Below are positions 5,989 to 6,405 of a stretch of 6,405 nt of DNA, one piece after another. The notes beneath the pieces were generated by a model that saw only the letters and a program-made list of their open reading frames with translations, was not told the origin of the DNA and searched no databases. The translations under genes were made by a program, and so were the position numbers. Where the stretch lies: positions 1 to 6,405 of the forward strand of contig URZP01000075.1 of NCBI GenBank assembly GCA_900552365.1, read 5' to 3'. Origin of the DNA: an uncultured Coriobacteriaceae bacterium (GTDB lineage Bacteria; Actinomycetota; Coriobacteriia; Coriobacteriales; Eggerthellaceae). Every line of letters starts with the position of its first letter. Within the stretch, counting starts at the first letter, position 1.

Positions 5989-6016
5989 TTGCGTCATTCG
6001 GGCGAATCAGTATAAT
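5989..6016 (+). promoter_or_regulatory. Promoter of tRNA-Asn
   Basis: TATAAT at 6011-6016 is a perfect -10 box. TTGCGT at 5989-5994, 16 bases upstream, is a half-matching -35. The distance from the -10 to the tRNA (33 bases) suggests a 5' leader of about 25 bases. Just upstream lie two overlapping palindromes, GTGAATTTCAC (5960-5970) and TCACGTGA (5967-5974), with no known role here. Confidence 0.65.
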
Positions 6017-6049
6017 AACTACTTGCGCATTTGAAAAGCGCAATGACAT

Positions 6050-6124
6050 TCCTCGGTAGCTCAACGGCAGAGCATCCGGCTGTTAACCGGAGGGTTGTAG
6101 GTTCGAATCCTACCCGGGGAGCCA
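6050..6124 (+). tRNA. tRNA-Asn (anticodon GTT)
   Basis: A complete cloverleaf. The acceptor TCCTCGG (6050-6056) pairs with CCGGGGA (6114-6120) with one wobble, the discriminator is G, and the encoded CCA is at 6122-6124. The D arm is GCTCAACGGCAGAGC. The anticodon stem TCCGG/CCGGA holds loop CTGTTAA, giving GTT at 6082-6084 for AAC/AAU codons. The T stem GTAGG/CCTAC encloses TTCGAAT. The gene has its own promoter and terminator. Confidence 0.97.
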
Positions 6125-6133
6125 TGAAACAAC

Positions 6134-6163
6134 AGGTCATCGACATCAGTCGATGGCCTTTTT
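6134..6163 (+). terminator. Rho-independent terminator of tRNA-Asn
   Basis: An 11-bp stem, AGGTCATCGAC (6134-6144) with GTCGATGGCCT (6149-6159), has one wobble and an ATCA loop; the run TTTTT (6159-6163) follows. It starts nine bases after CCA. On the reverse strand the same hairpin is followed by TGTTGTTTC, so it may also weakly terminate the convergent HTH gene. Confidence 0.9.
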
Positions 6164-6183
6164 GCTGCGTTGGGCGTTATTGG

Positions 6184-6381
6184 TTAACCTTGAAGGTAAT
6201 TCAACATCCGCCGCGCGGTTGCTTTGCTAACTTTTGTGTCGTCGCCTGCAAGGTAGGCGTAGACGTTGCCGAGATTCAATCCAAGATCTTTACAAAGTCT
6301 GTAACGCGTTACGTTTTTGCTCTCAAGGGCATCTGTGATTTTAGGACGCATCAAGCTATTTATGCGTCGATCGGCTGCCAA
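6184..6381 (-). CDS. Small helix-turn-helix DNA-binding protein (Cro/XRE-like)
   Basis: A 65-residue basic protein consisting of little more than a helix-turn-helix. Residues about 15-47 (ITDALESKNVTRY, then RLCKDLGLNLGNVYAYLAG) have the spacing of a Cro/C1 HTH: a scaffold helix, a first HTH helix around LCKDLG, a turn, and a recognition helix around LGNVYAYL. The last residues (KVSKATARRMLNYLQ) form the usual closing helix. It would bind DNA as a small repressor or Cro-like switch; no effector domain is present. The start used is TTG at 6379-6381, with AGGGAG (6387-6392) five bases upstream. The frame stays open to the window edge, so a longer N-terminus outside cannot be excluded; ATG at 6349-6351 is the alternative and has no ribosome-binding site. 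It runs convergently towards tRNA-Asn, with 20 bases between its stop and that terminator. Small HTH genes are common in mobile elements, but nothing else here shows one. Confidence 0.6.
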   Translation of the reverse strand: MAADRRINSLMRPKITDALESKNVTRYRLCKDLGLNLGNVYAYLAGDDTKVSKATARRMLNYLQG

Positions 6382-6405
6382 GGTGTCTCCCTGTGCATGA
6401 AAAGC

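Overview
The window looks like ordinary chromosome from a moderately GC-rich bacterium, most likely a Coriobacteriia (Eggerthellaceae-type) actinobacterium. That placement is an inference from protein style (TAXI receptor plus fused TRAP permease, HIT protein), the tRNA genes with encoded CCA and the C/G-rich third codon positions. It cannot be proven from the sequence alone. No rRNA, CRISPR array, transposase or integrase is visible.

Layout. Bases 1-331 hold no credible gene. They contain a long imperfect hairpin (128-193) and a cluster of TGGGCAAA-like repeats (212-245). Bases 332-376 are the 3' half of a tRNA with a CAT anticodon loop, complete through the encoded CCA but with no matching 5' half, followed by its own terminator (388-423). 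This is the usual footprint of an integrated element at a tRNA gene, so the left edge is probably the end of a prophage, ICE or island whose body lies outside the window. Then follow a HIT-family nucleotide-binding protein (522-977), a TAXI-type TRAP solute receptor lipoprotein (1200-2240) and its fused DctQM-type TRAP permease (2357-4486, TTG start). Next come tRNA-Val(CAC) with a good promoter and terminator (4567-4641), tryptophanyl-tRNA synthetase trpS (4781-5833), tRNA-Asn(GTT) with a consensus -10 box and a terminator (6050-6124), and a small reverse-strand helix-turn-helix protein (6184-6381) ending 20 bases from the tRNA-Asn terminator.

How the genes work together. The receptor and permease form one two-gene secondary uptake system: a lipid-anchored receptor captures an organic-acid or amino-acid-like ligand outside the membrane and the 709-residue permease imports it with an ion gradient. 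A perfect 11-bp hairpin and a possible internal promoter between the two genes could set their relative expression. trpS and two intact tRNA genes form a translation neighbourhood, each tRNA with its own promoter and terminator. The HIT protein is a housekeeping nucleotide hydrolase with no evident tie to the transporter. I see no undescribed multi-gene system. The strongest non-routine signal is the tRNA-fragment attachment site at the left; the HTH gene beside tRNA-Asn at the right is a weaker hint of a second element boundary.
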